From Opitutaceae bacterium EW11 (GTDB taxonomy: Bacteria; Verrucomicrobiota; Verrucomicrobiia; Opitutales; Opitutaceae), in NCBI GenBank assembly GCA_003054665.1, contig QAYY01000010.1, positions 248,001 to 312,000 of the forward strand: a DNA stretch of 64,000 nt, given 5' to 3'. The translations under genes were made by a program, and so were the position numbers. Numbering within the stretch: the first letter of the stretch is position 1; each line of letters opens with the position of its first letter. The notes under the pieces are model-generated. The model saw only the letters and a program-made list of their open reading frames with translations, did no database searches and was not told where the DNA came from. Of this stretch, positions 7,936 to 17,962 are shown piece by piece.

Positions 7936-8442
7936 TTAGGCGGTGAGTCGTTTCAGCGAGGGTTCCTTGCGGACTTTGCCCTGCAGTTTGATCAGCGCGT
8001 CGAGCAGGGCTTCGGGACGGGGCGGGCAGCCGCTGACGTAGACGTCGACGGGGATGATTCGGTCTACGCCCTGCAACGTCGCATAGCTGCGGTACATCCC
8101 GCCCGAGCTCGCGCAAGCGCCCATGGCGATAACCCACTTCGGCTCCGCCATCTGGTCGTAAATGCGGCGGACGTGCGGCGCCATCTTGTAGGTCACCGTA
8201 CCCGCGACGATCATACAATCTGACTGTCGGGGCGAAAACCGCATGACTTCGGCGCCGAATCGGGAAATGTCGAAACGACTGGCCGCGACGGCCATCAGCT
8301 CGATCGCGCAACATGCCAAGCCCATCGGCATCGGCCACATGGAGTTTGTGCGAATCCAGTTGATCGCTGCATCGAGACGCGTGGGCACAATGTCGCCCTC
8401 AATCTTGCTGTTATACGCTAACTCGGTGTTGGCAGAGACCAT
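7936..8442 (-). CDS. nuoB: NADH-quinone oxidoreductase subunit B
   Basis: NuoB carries cluster N2, the last iron-sulfur centre before quinone. In the 168-residue protein the N2 ligands are visible: the tandem cysteines of [11 protein letters not shown], the Cys of [10 protein letters not shown] and the Cys of [10 protein letters not shown]. It is the first complex I gene of this operon, transcribed leftward. The usual preceding gene nuoA is absent: the 362 bases up to the tRNA gene contain no NuoA-like frame. The leader has no Shine-Dalgarno motif. Confidence 0.97.
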   Translation of the reverse strand: MVSANTELAYNSKIEGDIVPTRLDAAINWIRTNSMWPMPMGLACCAIELMAVAASRFDISRFGAEVMRFSPRQSDCMIVAGTVTYKMAPHVRRIYDQMAEPKWVIAMGACASSGGMYRSYATLQGVDRIIPVDVYVSGCPPRPEALLDALIKLQGKVRKEPSLKRLTA

Positions 8443-8894
<452 letters not shown>

Positions 8895-9218
8895 AGGTGT
8901 CCAGTTGGCACATCGTTCAATGTGCTGTCCGGATGAGCGAAGGGGCACATAAGGCGACGGGACGCGAACGGGTCAACGGAATTCCTGGGCAGTGGGAAAC
9001 AATCGCACGAAACCGATCCCGGCGCTTGGGAACGACGAATCGAGCCGGGGCCTGCCCGAACGATCACGCCGAGGGCGCACGTATGCATCGTTCGACGCAG
9101 GCACTTCATTCCGCGCCTTGGTCATCGCCGCTTTTCAATACGTCGTTCGCACGCGGAGCGTATCCCGTTTCTCCGCGCTGTTTCCCGGTCGCTCCCCGGC
9201 GAGTGGCCATGCGGACAC
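8895..9218. other. Intergenic region, no gene recognised
   Basis: About 320 bases upstream of the tRNA gene, with short overlapping open frames on both strands and no recognisable product. The tRNA promoter should lie at the left end of this stretch on the minus strand. No repeats or strong hairpins were noticed before the terminator at 9219. Confidence 0.4.
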
Positions 9219-9247
9219 AAAAAAAGAGCCCGATCGCTCGGGCTCTT
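9219..9247 (-). terminator. Rho-independent terminator
   Basis: A 10-bp stem (9224-9233 with 9238-9247, loop TCGC) reads on the minus strand as a hairpin followed by seven T residues (9225-9219). It lies about 30 bases after the stop of the small gene at 9276-9536. Confidence 0.85.
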
Positions 9248-9275
9248 CCGAAAGTGTCTAGATCGATAGATCTGT

Positions 9276-9536
9276 TCAGGCCTGATTGCGAAGGCGGCTG
9301 ATCGCTTCGTCCATCAGTGCGAAAGGCCACGCGCATTTCTTCGGATTGATATCAACCCAGACGTTCCAAATCAGCGCATCCGCGAGTTCTTCGTTGGTAA
9401 GGCGGCGGGCTTTGGCGGTCTCTTTGAGATACAGCGTGCTCACCACCTGCTCGACCGTAAGTCCACACTCGGCAGCCATCGATTCGATTTCTGCGATGGG
9501 GTACGGGAGGTCGGTTCCGTGGTGGTTCTTTTCCAT
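9276..9536 (-). CDS. Small hypothetical protein (86 aa)
   Basis: No family was recognised. Starting at MEKNHHGTDLPYPI (9536), the protein is small, acidic to neutral and probably helical. A segment reads LTVEQVVSTLYLKETAKARR, and the rest is rich in Trp, Asn and Ala. The frame stays open upstream to 9767, but that part overlaps the divergent aminotransferase start and is Arg/Ala/Ser-rich, so the internal ATG is preferred. A strong terminator directly downstream supports this being a transcribed gene. Function is unknown. Confidence 0.6.
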   Translation of the reverse strand: MEKNHHGTDLPYPIAEIESMAAECGLTVEQVVSTLYLKETAKARRLTNEELADALIWNVWVDINPKKCAWPFALMDEAISRLRNQA

Positions 9537-9732
9537 GGTCTCTATATCGGCATGCGCGAAAGCGGTCTTTAGCAGCCGAGAGGAAGAATCCGCCAATATT
9601 TCGTACAGAAATTGGGAAAATCCTCTCAAGCGCGCGGCGAACGCGACGACGCGTAGCAGCCCACTGAAGACAGTCGTGCAAAATCCGCTGGCATGGGGCG
9701 TCGATTTCACCGAAAGCTGGGGACTACTGCCC

Positions 9733-10887
9733 ATGCCCGCCACGTCGCGCCGCACCGCCCGCTTCACGGAATCGCTTATCCGCGAGATGACCCGCGTGGC
9801 TCAACAGCACGGCGCCATCAATCTCTCGCAGGGATTTCCCGACTTCGACCCGCCGCCCGCGCTCATCCAGGCGGCGAAGGAGGCGATGGATGCCGGACGC
9901 CATCAATACGCCGTCACTTGGGGAGCACCTGAGCTGAGAAACGCATTGGCGGCCAAGCTCCACCGCTTCACGGGCATCGAAGTGGATCCGGATCGCGAAC
10001 TCGTCGTCACCTGCGGCGCCACCGAGGCGATGATGGTCGCAATGATGACCGTCTGCGATCCGGGAGACCGCGTCGGGTTGTTCTCACCGTTCTACGAGAA
10101 CTACTCCGCCGACGCCATCCTCTGCGGGGCTGAACCCGTCCACGTCACACTCCAACCGCCGACCTATCGCTTCGATCCCACGGAGCTTCGCGCGGCCTTC
10201 GCGAGCGGCCTCAAAGCCTTTGTCCTCTGCAATCCCTCGAACCCATGCGGGCGCGTGTTCACCCGCGAGGAACTGCTTCAGATCGCAGCGCTCGCGGAGG
10301 AATTCGATGTCTTCGTCATCACCGACGAGGTCTACGAGCACATCGTCTTTCCGCCTCATCGGCACACGTATTTCGCCGCGCTGCCGGGAATGGCGCGCCG
10401 GACGCTGTCGTGCTCCTCGCTTTCAAAGACGTTCTCGATCACCGGATGGCGGCTTGGATACGTGCATGCGCCAGCCGCGATCATCGCGCAGGCCCGGAAG
10501 GTGCACGACTTCCTCACCGTCGGCGCGGCCGCGCCGCTGCAGCACGCCGTGGTCACCGCGCTGAATTTTCCGGCGAGTTATTACGACCAGCTCGCCGCCG
10601 ATTACGGTGCTCAGCGCGACATCCTGCTCGGCTACCTCGACCGCGTCGGGCTCGCCTACAGCCGTCCGGAAGGGGCCTATTTCGTCATGGTCGATGTATC
10701 ACCTTTCGGATACAGTAGTGACGTGGAGTTCGCCCGTTGGATGACGCGGGAAATCGGCGTCGCTCCCGTTCCGGGATCCAGCTTCTTCGCCAACGGTGAA
10801 AACCGCTACGTGCGCCTCAATTTCGCCAAGCGCCCCGCAACACTGCACGCCGCCGGCGAAAGGCTGCTCAAGCTTCGCCGCGGCTGA
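9733..10887 (+). CDS. PLP-dependent aminotransferase, class I/II (KAT/YbdL-like)
   Basis: This is a fold-type I aminotransferase of 384 residues, expected to move amino groups between an amino acid and a 2-oxo acid in the cytoplasm. The substrate-binding start INLSQGFPDFDPP near residue 30, the NPSNPCGRVF loop and the PLP-lysine motif SLSKTFSITGWRLGY are all intact. The NLSQGFPDFDPP start and the GATEAM segment resemble the kynurenine/methionine aminotransferase branch (YbdL, KAT). That branch assignment is by resemblance only. The ATG at 9733 places the N-terminus at the usual distance; longer frames upstream overlap the divergent gene. Confidence 0.88.
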   Translation: MPATSRRTARFTESLIREMTRVAQQHGAINLSQGFPDFDPPPALIQAAKEAMDAGRHQYAVTWGAPELRNALAAKLHRFTGIEVDPDRELVVTCGATEAMMVAMMTVCDPGDRVGLFSPFYENYSADAILCGAEPVHVTLQPPTYRFDPTELRAAFASGLKAFVLCNPSNPCGRVFTREELLQIAALAEEFDVFVITDEVYEHIVFPPHRHTYFAALPGMARRTLSCSSLSKTFSITGWRLGYVHAPAAIIAQARKVHDFLTVGAAAPLQHAVVTALNFPASYYDQLAADYGAQRDILLGYLDRVGLAYSRPEGAYFVMVDVSPFGYSSDVEFARWMTREIGVAPVPGSSFFANGENRYVRLNFAKRPATLHAAGERLLKLRRG

Positions 10888-10921
10888 CCGAGCAGCCGCG
10901 CCCGGATCGCGACCTCTGCCG

Positions 10922-12265
10922 ATGAAACCGCATCCCTCGTTCGGCGAAGCGTTCCGTTTCTGGCTAAAGCTCGGCTTCATCAGCTTTGGCGGTCCCACCG
11001 GGCAGATCGCGATCATGCATACCGAGTTGGTGGAGCAACGCCGGTGGATCGGCGAGCAGCGGTTCCTTCACGCGCTCAATTACTGCATGCTGCTGCCGGG
11101 ACCGGAGGCGACGCAGCTCGCGACCTACTGCGGCTGGCTGCTCCACGGAACCTGGGGAGGAATCGTCGCAGGCGTCCTGTTCGTCCTGCCTGCGGCCCTG
11201 CTCCTCTGGTTGCTCAGCTACATTTACGTCGCCTTCGGGCAGATTGCCTGGATCGCGGCGCTTTTCGGCGGGCTGAAACCCGCGGTGACGGCCATTGTCG
11301 CCGCCGCCACCATCCGCATCGGACAACGCGCGTTGAAGACCCGTCCGATGTGGCTTCTCGCCGCCGTATCCTTCGTCGCGTTGTTTGTCTTCGAGGTTCC
11401 CTTCCCCGCCATCGTCGCCGGGGCCGCCGCGATGGGATGGCTTGGCGGGTGGTTCTGGCCGGCTGCGTTCACCACCGCAACCGGACCGGTCGGTGCGAGC
11501 AGCGGGACGGTCGTCGACGACGCTCAAACGACGGTGGATCACGCACGTCCCACGTTTGCTCGCGCCCTCCGCGTCAGCGCTGTCTGCCTGGCGCTCTGGT
11601 GGACGCCGGTGATCGTGGCGGCTCTCGCCCAGGGTTGGTCGGGCACATTGGCGCGTCAGGGCCTGTTCTTCAGCAAGGCCGCAATGGTCACTTTCGGGGG
11701 CGCCTACGCCGTTCTTCCCTACGTGGGCCAGCAGGCGGTCGATAGTTATCAATGGCTCACCGCGCCTCAGATGCTCGACGGACTCGGACTCGCCGAGACG
11801 ACCCCGGGCCCGCTGATCATGGTGGTCCAGTTTGTCGGTTTCCTGGGCGGCTGGAATCACCCCGGCGCGCTATCACCGCTGCTATCGGCGACACTCGCGG
11901 CTGCGCTCACCACTTGGACGACGTTTGTCCCGTGCTTCTACTGGATCTCCCTCGGTGCGCCGTACATCGAGCGCATGCGGGGCAACGTCGCCGTGAATCG
12001 CACCTTGACCGCGGTGACCGCCGCCGTCGTCGGCGTGGTGGCAAACTTGGCCGTCTGGTTTGCGCAGCATGCGTTGTTTCCGGGCTTCAAGTTCACCTCG
12101 GAAAACAGCGCCGACGGCTATCGGCTGCACTACCAGCTGGGTGCGGACGTCTTTTCCATCGCCGTGGCTATCGCCGCGTTCGTCGCCCTTCACCGCTTCA
12201 GGGTCGGACTCGTGCCGGTGATCGCAGCCTGCGCGGCGGTCGGTCTCGTCCGGCACCTGCTCTAG
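10922..12265 (+). CDS. chrA: Chromate transporter, long-chain CHR family
   Basis: A 447-residue polytopic inner-membrane protein with two homologous CHR halves. The N-half carries GFISFGGPTGQIAIMHTEL and LLPGPEATQLATYCGW. The C-half carries the parallel VTFGGAYAVLPYVGQQAV and ETTPGPLIMVVQFVGFLGG. Characterised long-chain CHR proteins export chromate by a proton-linked mechanism; whether this one does is inferred from the family. A hydrophilic linker with few conserved residues joins the halves near residue 200. It begins 34 bases after the aminotransferase stop and may be co-transcribed with it. Confidence 0.92.
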   Translation: MKPHPSFGEAFRFWLKLGFISFGGPTGQIAIMHTELVEQRRWIGEQRFLHALNYCMLLPGPEATQLATYCGWLLHGTWGGIVAGVLFVLPAALLLWLLSYIYVAFGQIAWIAALFGGLKPAVTAIVAAATIRIGQRALKTRPMWLLAAVSFVALFVFEVPFPAIVAGAAAMGWLGGWFWPAAFTTATGPVGASSGTVVDDAQTTVDHARPTFARALRVSAVCLALWWTPVIVAALAQGWSGTLARQGLFFSKAAMVTFGGAYAVLPYVGQQAVDSYQWLTAPQMLDGLGLAETTPGPLIMVVQFVGFLGGWNHPGALSPLLSATLAAALTTWTTFVPCFYWISLGAPYIERMRGNVAVNRTLTAVTAAVVGVVANLAVWFAQHALFPGFKFTSENSADGYRLHYQLGADVFSIAVAIAAFVALHRFRVGLVPVIAACAAVGLVRHLL

Positions 12266-12305
12266 TTCGAGGACTGGCCCCGCCGACGATGCCGGCGCTG
12301 TCCTG

Positions 12306-12761
12306 CTAGGCCGAATACTCGGCCCAGCTGGAACTGGTCTCCGTGACCCGGACGCGCTCCACCCTGACTCCGACGGGAATCCGGTAGGCCGAATTCGTCT
12401 GTTTCTGGCCTTCGGCGAGCCGGCGGGTGAGTTCGTCAAAAATCGCCTTGGCCATCACCTCGCTGGTCGGATCCGTAGAGGTGAAAATGACCACTCGATC
12501 GCCGTACGCCTGCTGGTAGAAATCGCGATTCGCGTCGGCCGAATTGAGGCAGAGGGCATGATCCCACGAATCGATATAAGCGCCGATCCGCTCCTTCAGC
12601 GCCTTGAAATCGCAGACCATGTCGTTCGCGTCGAGCGAGTCGGCCGCCAACACGATCTCCACCCGGCGGCTGTGCCCATGGGGAAACCGGCACTTGTCAG
12701 GGTGCTTCGACAAGATGTGCCCGCTTTCGATTTCGAAGGATTTGCTGATGCGATACGGCAT
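12306..12761 (-). CDS. queD: 6-pyruvoyl-tetrahydropterin synthase / QueD family protein
   Basis: This 151-residue T-fold enzyme is related to 6-carboxy-tetrahydropterin synthase, which makes a queuosine precursor. The zinc ligands include a His near residue 15 (ESGHIL) and the pair in FPHGHSRRVEI. The family motif appears as KCRFPHGH, with the catalytic Cys before it. The conserved DHALCLN stretch follows, and a C-terminal glutamate lies in VTETSSSWAEY. No other queuosine genes are adjacent, so the exact reaction (queuosine or pterin) is left open. It runs convergently with the chromate transporter. Confidence 0.85.
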   Translation of the reverse strand: MPYRISKSFEIESGHILSKHPDKCRFPHGHSRRVEIVLAADSLDANDMVCDFKALKERIGAYIDSWDHALCLNSADANRDFYQQAYGDRVVIFTSTDPTSEVMAKAIFDELTRRLAEGQKQTNSAYRIPVGVRVERVRVTETSSSWAEYSA

Positions 12762-12998
12762 GGCGACTCATGCTATCAAAGCGCTGAACCGCCCTCCGGC
12801 GCAAGCCAGCGGAGCGAGTTGTCCGGCCACCAAACGCCCGACCATTTCATTCCGTCTTAGCGGCGATCATCACCCCTAATTTCGAGGCAGTTTCGCGCCT
12901 GCAGGTTTGTTTCGGAATTAAGCGGGCGCACACTTCACCTCGCCCCCACCGGGCGATTGCCACATCGCCCACCAGCATCCGCTCCTCTGACGCTCGTC

Positions 12999-15239
12999 AT
13001 GATCCCGACGCCGCTTGCCGCGCATTTTCAGGCTTATCTGTCGTCGCGCACTGGACTCTTCAAACAGGTCCGTAAGCGCGATGGTCGTGTCGTGCCCTTC
13101 GAGCCGGCTCGGATACACCGCGTATTCGCGCGTGCAGGCGCCGCCACGGGCGAGTTCGACGACGAGACGGCTCTTCGGTTGGCAATCAAGACGATCAACC
13201 TCGCCGATCAGACGCTCGCGACGGAAATCCCGTCCGTGGAGCAGATCCAGGACATCATCGAAGAGGTGCTGCTTAACTCCACTTTTCGGAAGACCGCGCG
13301 GGCAGTGATCATCTACCGCGACCAGCACAAACGACTGCGCGAGATTCGCGCAGGCGAAAACATCGAGCTGATCGACGGCTATCTCCGGAAAGCCGATTGG
13401 CAGGTGCGCGAGAACAGCAACATGGGCTACTCGCTGCAGGGGCTGAACAACTACATTTCCAGCGCCGTCAGTCAGAGCTACTGGCTGAACGCCATCTACT
13501 CCGCGGAAGTGCGCGAGGCCCACGAAGCGGGCGACCTCCACATCCACGACCTCAGTCAGCTCTCCGTCTACTGCGTCGGCTGGGACCTGCTCGATCTGCT
13601 GCGTGAGGGGTTCAAAGGCGTGCCTGGCAAGATGGAGACGAAGCCGGCCCGGCATTTCCGGAGCGCGCTCGGGCAGATCATCAATTTCTTCTATACGCTC
13701 CAAGGCGAAGCGGCGGGCGCCCAGGCCTTCTCCAACATCGATACGCTGCTTGCGCCGTTCATCCGCTACGACGGTCTCGCCTATGAGCAGGTGAAACAGT
13801 CGATCCAGGAGTTTGTATTCAACATCAACGTACCGACGCGGGTCGGTTTTCAGACGCCGTTCACCAACGTCACGCTCGATCTGGTCTGCCCCCAGCACCT
13901 GCGGTATCAGCCCGTGATCATCGGCGGCGAATTCCAGCCCAACACCTACGGCGAATTCCAGGCGGAAATGGACACGTTCAACCGCGCCTTCTTCGAGGTG
14001 ATGATCGAGGGCGACGCACGCGGTCGGATCATGACGTTTCCGATTCCGACCATCAATCTGACCCGCGACTTCGACTGGGATAACCCGAACCTGGCGACGC
14101 TCTGGGAGCTCACGGGAAAATACGGCGTTCCGTATTTCTCGAACTTCATCAACTCCGAGATGGATCCCGGTGACGCCCGCTCGATGTGCTGCCGGCTGCG
14201 CATCGACAACACCCAGCTGTCCGTACGGGGCGGCGGCCTATTCGGCGCCCATCCGCTGACTGGCAGCATCGGCGTGGTGACCATCAACCTGCCGCGAATC
14301 GCCTATCTCGCAAAAACCCACGGCGAGGGCCGAACCGGCTTCTTCCCCCGTCTCGCCAAACTGCTCCGCATCGCGCGCGAAAGCTTGGAAACAAAGCGCA
14401 AGTTCCTCGAGAACCTTACCGCTTCGCACCTCTACCCATACACCGCGTATTACCTGCGCCATATCTTCGAGCGCTCCGGCAAATACTGGACCAATCATTT
14501 CTCGACCATCGGGCTCGTGGGCATGAACGAGGCGTGCGCCAATCTTCTCGGCACGACCATCGCCACCGCGGAAGGCCGGACGTTTGCCATCGAGACGTTG
14601 GACTTCATGCGGGCACAACTGCTCGAGTTCCAGGCGGAGACGACCCATCCGTACAACCTCGAGGCAACGCCCGCGGAATCCACCGCGTACCGTCTGGCCA
14701 AGAAGGACAAAGAGCGCTTTCCCGACATCCTGGTCGCCAACGAGGAAGACCTGCCGTCGGGAGCGAAGCCTTTCTACACGAACTCCAGCCACCTGCCGGT
14801 CGAGTACACCGACGATCTGTTCGAAACGCTGGACCTCCAGGACGATCTGCAGACTCGGTACACCGGCGGAACCGTGCTGCACCTCTTTCTCGGCGAGCGT
14901 ATTCAGGATACGGCGACCGTTAAGACGCTCCTGCGCCGAATCGCGTCCGGATACCGGCTGCCCTATTTCTCGCTGACGCCGACATTCTCCGTGTGCCCGG
15001 AGCACGGCTACGTCACCGGCGAACACCCCAAGTGCCCCAAGTGCGAACGCGACTGCGAAGTCTACTCGCGCGTCGTCGGGTACCTCCGCCCTCTGAGCCA
15101 GTGGAACGAAGGCAAACAGGCCGAATTCCACCGCCGTCGCGTCCTCCGGGTTCCGCCCCGCGGTGCCAGCACGCTGGCTCCCTTCCCCTCTACTTCTGCC
15201 GCAGCCGATTCAGATGATTCCGACCTGCGCGGGTCGTGA
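12999..15239 (+). CDS. nrdD: Anaerobic (class III) ribonucleoside-triphosphate reductase
   Basis: NrdD reduces ribonucleotides to deoxyribonucleotides without oxygen, using a glycyl radical. The 746-residue protein starts with an ATP-cone domain (VRKRDGRVVPFEPARI, residues about 20-110) and then the catalytic barrel. A C-terminal zinc site of Cys pairs (CPEHGY, CPKCERDC) precedes the radical motif RVVGYLRPLSQWN. The ATG at 12999 is preferred over an upstream TTG in the same frame. After the radical loop there is a Ser/Ala/Asp-rich tail that looks longer than usual. Its activase gene follows 29 bases downstream. Confidence 0.95.
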   Translation: MIPTPLAAHFQAYLSSRTGLFKQVRKRDGRVVPFEPARIHRVFARAGAATGEFDDETALRLAIKTINLADQTLATEIPSVEQIQDIIEEVLLNSTFRKTARAVIIYRDQHKRLREIRAGENIELIDGYLRKADWQVRENSNMGYSLQGLNNYISSAVSQSYWLNAIYSAEVREAHEAGDLHIHDLSQLSVYCVGWDLLDLLREGFKGVPGKMETKPARHFRSALGQIINFFYTLQGEAAGAQAFSNIDTLLAPFIRYDGLAYEQVKQSIQEFVFNINVPTRVGFQTPFTNVTLDLVCPQHLRYQPVIIGGEFQPNTYGEFQAEMDTFNRAFFEVMIEGDARGRIMTFPIPTINLTRDFDWDNPNLATLWELTGKYGVPYFSNFINSEMDPGDARSMCCRLRIDNTQLSVRGGGLFGAHPLTGSIGVVTINLPRIAYLAKTHGEGRTGFFPRLAKLLRIARESLETKRKFLENLTASHLYPYTAYYLRHIFERSGKYWTNHFSTIGLVGMNEACANLLGTTIATAEGRTFAIETLDFMRAQLLEFQAETTHPYNLEATPAESTAYRLAKKDKERFPDILVANEEDLPSGAKPFYTNSSHLPVEYTDDLFETLDLQDDLQTRYTGGTVLHLFLGERIQDTATVKTLLRRIASGYRLPYFSLTPTFSVCPEHGYVTGEHPKCPKCERDCEVYSRVVGYLRPLSQWNEGKQAEFHRRRVLRVPPRGASTLAPFPSTSAAADSDDSDLRGS

Positions 15240-15268
15240 TCGTCCTCCAACCCAGACGCGATCTCATC

Positions 15269-15958
15269 ATGAAAATCGGCGGCTATCAGAAATGCTCGCT
15301 CATCGACTACCCGGGAAAGGTGGCTGCAGTCGTGTTCACGCAAGGCTGCAACTGGCGATGCCCATTCTGCCACAACCGCTCTTTGGTGATCCCCGCGCGG
15401 TTTCAGCCCGCGGTTCCAGAAGAGCAGCTCTTCGCTCACCTAGAGCAGCGGCGCGGACAGCTCGACGGCGTGGTTGTGACCGGCGGCGAACCGACGCTCC
15501 AACCGGGACTGGCGGCGTTTCTGCGCCGCGTCCGCGCGCTGGGCTATGCGACCAAGCTCGACACCAACGGCAGCCGTCCAAACGTGATCGCCGCCCTTCT
15601 CAATGAGCAGCTGCTCGATTACGTGGCGATGGACGTGAAAGGACCGCTCGCCAGCTACTCACGCTTCGCCGGTCACCACGTGGATACCGGAACGATCGAG
15701 TTGAGCATCGAGCTGATCCGCACTTCAGGAGTCTCGTACGAGTTCAGAACCACGCTGGTCGGCGGCTTGCACACCGAGGACGACCTCCGCGCGATGGCGC
15801 CTCTCGTCACCGGAGCCAAGCGCTATGCTGTGCAGGGATACCGCTCTCCCCCGACGGCGTCGAAGTGCTACGACAACTACCGCGCGCCTTCCTCCGAACT
15901 CTTCGAGGCCGCCGAGACGATCCTCCGCTGCCACGTCGACGACTTCGTGGTACGCTGA
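15269..15958 (+). CDS. nrdG: Anaerobic ribonucleoside-triphosphate reductase activating protein
   Basis: A radical SAM enzyme of 229 residues that would install the glycyl radical on NrdD. The SAM/4Fe-4S motif is C-x3-C-x2-C within GCNWRCPFCHN near residue 27, followed by GGEPTLQ. The N-terminus IGGYQKCSLIDYPGKVA and the length fit the NrdG2-type activases rather than the shorter E. coli NrdG. Position just after nrdD supports the role. The ATG at 15269 is chosen because it begins at the conserved part; an in-frame GTG at 15236 would overlap the nrdD stop. Confidence 0.92.
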   Translation: MKIGGYQKCSLIDYPGKVAAVVFTQGCNWRCPFCHNRSLVIPARFQPAVPEEQLFAHLEQRRGQLDGVVVTGGEPTLQPGLAAFLRRVRALGYATKLDTNGSRPNVIAALLNEQLLDYVAMDVKGPLASYSRFAGHHVDTGTIELSIELIRTSGVSYEFRTTLVGGLHTEDDLRAMAPLVTGAKRYAVQGYRSPPTASKCYDNYRAPSSELFEAAETILRCHVDDFVVR

Positions 15959-15960
15959 TC

Positions 15961-15983
15961 CCTGCCGGCGCGAGACCGGCAGG
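15961..15983. other. Short hairpin after nrdG
   Basis: An 8-bp perfect stem (CCTGCCGG, 15961-15968, with 15976-15983) begins two bases after the nrdG stop. It lacks a T-tract on either strand, so it is a weak candidate for a transcript end or 3'-stabilising structure. Confidence 0.4.
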
Positions 15984-16054
15984 AGCAGATCGCGCCGCAT
16001 TGCGAGGCCCGGGCAGCCGCCAGCGCGGTTGAAAGGCGGCGCGACGGACTCAGG

Positions 16055-17323
16055 TCAGCTTCCGCCGAAGAATTTCAGGATTCGGCGCATCGAAGAAACC
16101 AATACGTCAATTTCCTCCGGCGTGTTGTAGACGTAGAAGCTAGCCCGCGTCGTGCTCGGCAGGCCGAGCTTTTTCATCAGCGGCTGATTGCAGTGATGGC
16201 CACCGCGCAGCGCGATTCCGTCCTGGTCGGCAAAGGTGACGACGTCGTGCGCGTGAACGTCCCGGAAAGCGAAGCTCACGAGCGCCCCGCGGTTCTCACG
16301 CGGGCCAAGGATCCGAATGCCAGGCAGCATGCTGAGCGCGTCGTAGGCACGACGGGCCAGCGTGTCGTCGTGCGCACCGATGGCCGGCCTTCCCAGCTTG
16401 TCCAGGTAGTCCATTGCCGCGTGAAGGCCGATTGCGTCGGCGACATTCGGCGTGCCCGCTTCAAAACGCTCCGGCGAGGGCTTCCATTTGCTCTCGAAGA
16501 AATCGACCTGAGTGATCATGCCTCCGCCCCCCTGCCAGGGAGGCATCGCGTCGAGCAGCGCACGCCGGCCGTAGAGCACGCCGATCCCCGTGGGCCCTGC
16601 CATCTTGTGCCCGGAGAAAGCTAGGAAATCGCAGCCTATCGCCTGCACGTCGATCCGTTCGTGTCCGCTCGATTGCGCGGCATCCACGACCGAAATCGCT
16701 CCGACCCGTCTGGCTTTCGCACAGAGATCCGCGACGGGGTTGATGACCCCGAGCGTGTTCGAGATGTGCGTGAAGGCGAAGACCTTCACCTCGGAAGTGA
16801 GCAGCCGGTCGACTGCGTCGAGATCGAGGCCGTATTCGGCGTTTTCGCCGGCAATCGGAACGTACCGGAGCTTCGCGCCCGTGCGCTGGGCAATCAACTG
16901 CCAGGGCACGAGATTCGAGTGGTGCTCCATCTCGGTGAGCAGGATCACGTCGCCCGGCTTCAGGTTAGCTCCGCCCCAGCTGTTCGCGACGAGGTTGATG
17001 GACTCCGTGGTACCGCGGGTGAAAACGATCTCCTCCGCGGCGGCGGCATTGAGGAATTGGGACGCGCGCAGGCGAGCCGCCTCGTAACCGTCTGTCGCGC
17101 GCATCGAGAGCGCGTGGAGACCGCGGTGAACGTTGCTGTTGTCCCGTTCGTAGTAGGCCGTGAGCGTATCGATCACGGCGCGCGGCTTGTGCGTCGTCGC
17201 GGCGTTGTCGAGATACACCAGCGGTTTCCCGCTCACGACTTGATGAAGCGTCGGAAAGTCCGAACGCACTGCGGGCCAGCCGCGCGAGGGCAGCTGGTAA
17301 GGAGCCACGGGACCGCTGCTCAT
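16055..17323 (-). CDS. sufS: Cysteine desulfurase, SufS type
   Basis: SufS takes sulfur from cysteine and passes it to a scaffold or shuttle for iron-sulfur cluster assembly. In the 422-residue protein the PLP lysine is K240 in the motif SGHKMAGPTGIGVLYG. The N-terminal YLDNAATTHKP, the EMEHHSNLVPWQ segment and the catalytic Cys in RGGHHCNQPLM are typical of type II desulfurases. The ATG at 17323 overlaps the sufU stop (ATGA), so the two are translationally coupled. The longer open frame upstream is sufU read in another register. Confidence 0.95.
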   Translation of the reverse strand: MSSGPVAPYQLPSRGWPAVRSDFPTLHQVVSGKPLVYLDNAATTHKPRAVIDTLTAYYERDNSNVHRGLHALSMRATDGYEAARLRASQFLNAAAAEEIVFTRGTTESINLVANSWGGANLKPGDVILLTEMEHHSNLVPWQLIAQRTGAKLRYVPIAGENAEYGLDLDAVDRLLTSEVKVFAFTHISNTLGVINPVADLCAKARRVGAISVVDAAQSSGHERIDVQAIGCDFLAFSGHKMAGPTGIGVLYGRRALLDAMPPWQGGGGMITQVDFFESKWKPSPERFEAGTPNVADAIGLHAAMDYLDKLGRPAIGAHDDTLARRAYDALSMLPGIRILGPRENRGALVSFAFRDVHAHDVVTFADQDGIALRGGHHCNQPLMKKLGLPSTTRASFYVYNTPEEIDVLVSSMRRILKFFGGS

Positions 17324-17751
17324 GCGCCCGCCTCCGGCTTCTTCAAAGCTTCGAGCGCGGCATGCCACGCCAGGGTCGCGCACTTGATTCGCGCCGGATA
17401 GGCGTGCACGCCCGCAAAGGCCGCCAGTTCGTTGAATTCCTCCGGGGCGTTGCCGGTCTTCACGATGTCGGAAAACTCCTTGTAGATCGCTTCGGCTTCC
17501 ACGGCATTCTTGCCCTTGAGCTGCGTGGTCATGAGCGACGCCGACGCCTGCGAAATCGCGCAACCGGAGCCGTCGAAGGCGATCTCGCCGATGCGATCAC
17601 CGTCCATCTTCAGATAGACAGTGCATTGATCCCCACACGTAGGATTGTCCCCCGAGGCAACACGATTGGCGGTCGGCAGTTTGCCACGATTCCGCGGGCG
17701 CTTGTTGTGATCGAGGATTACGGATTGGTAGAGATCGGACAGATCGCTCAT
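17320..17751 (-). CDS. sufU: Iron-sulfur assembly sulfur-acceptor, SufU/IscU-like
   Basis: SufU accepts persulfide sulfur from SufS through a zinc site. The 143-residue sequence from MSDLSDLYQSVILDHN has the three ligand cysteines in GDNPTCGDQC, DGSGCAISQASASLM and ARIKCATLAWHAAL, with Asp near the first Cys. The RIKCATLAW motif and pairing with sufS favour SufU over IscU. The start at 17751 is the first ATG giving the conserved N-terminus; the open frame upstream is Arg/Ala-rich and looks untranslated. No sufBCD genes are nearby. Confidence 0.93.
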   Translation of the reverse strand: MSDLSDLYQSVILDHNKRPRNRGKLPTANRVASGDNPTCGDQCTVYLKMDGDRIGEIAFDGSGCAISQASASLMTTQLKGKNAVEAEAIYKEFSDIVKTGNAPEEFNELAAFAGVHAYPARIKCATLAWHAALEALKKPEAGA

Positions 17752-17962
17752 TGAGGCACGGACCGTACTGACCGTGAGCCCAAACGCAACGGCGGGAGAA
17801 CAGGCCGCCCGCTGCGAAACACTCGGTCTGCGGCTATCCGGAGCGGGAATCTCAGCCCGCGGCCGACTGCACCTCATCGGTTTTCGCCCCGCTGTGAGGC
17901 GCATACCGGGCCGGATCCTGCCCTCGCCGGCTGCGAAGTGCGTCTGTTCTTGGGCTGAAGCG

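Noticed and set aside
17752-17904. N-terminal extension of SufU by about 50 residues
   Set aside because: The extension is Arg/Ser/Pro-rich and not conserved-looking. The internal ATG at 17751 gives the exact family N-terminus.
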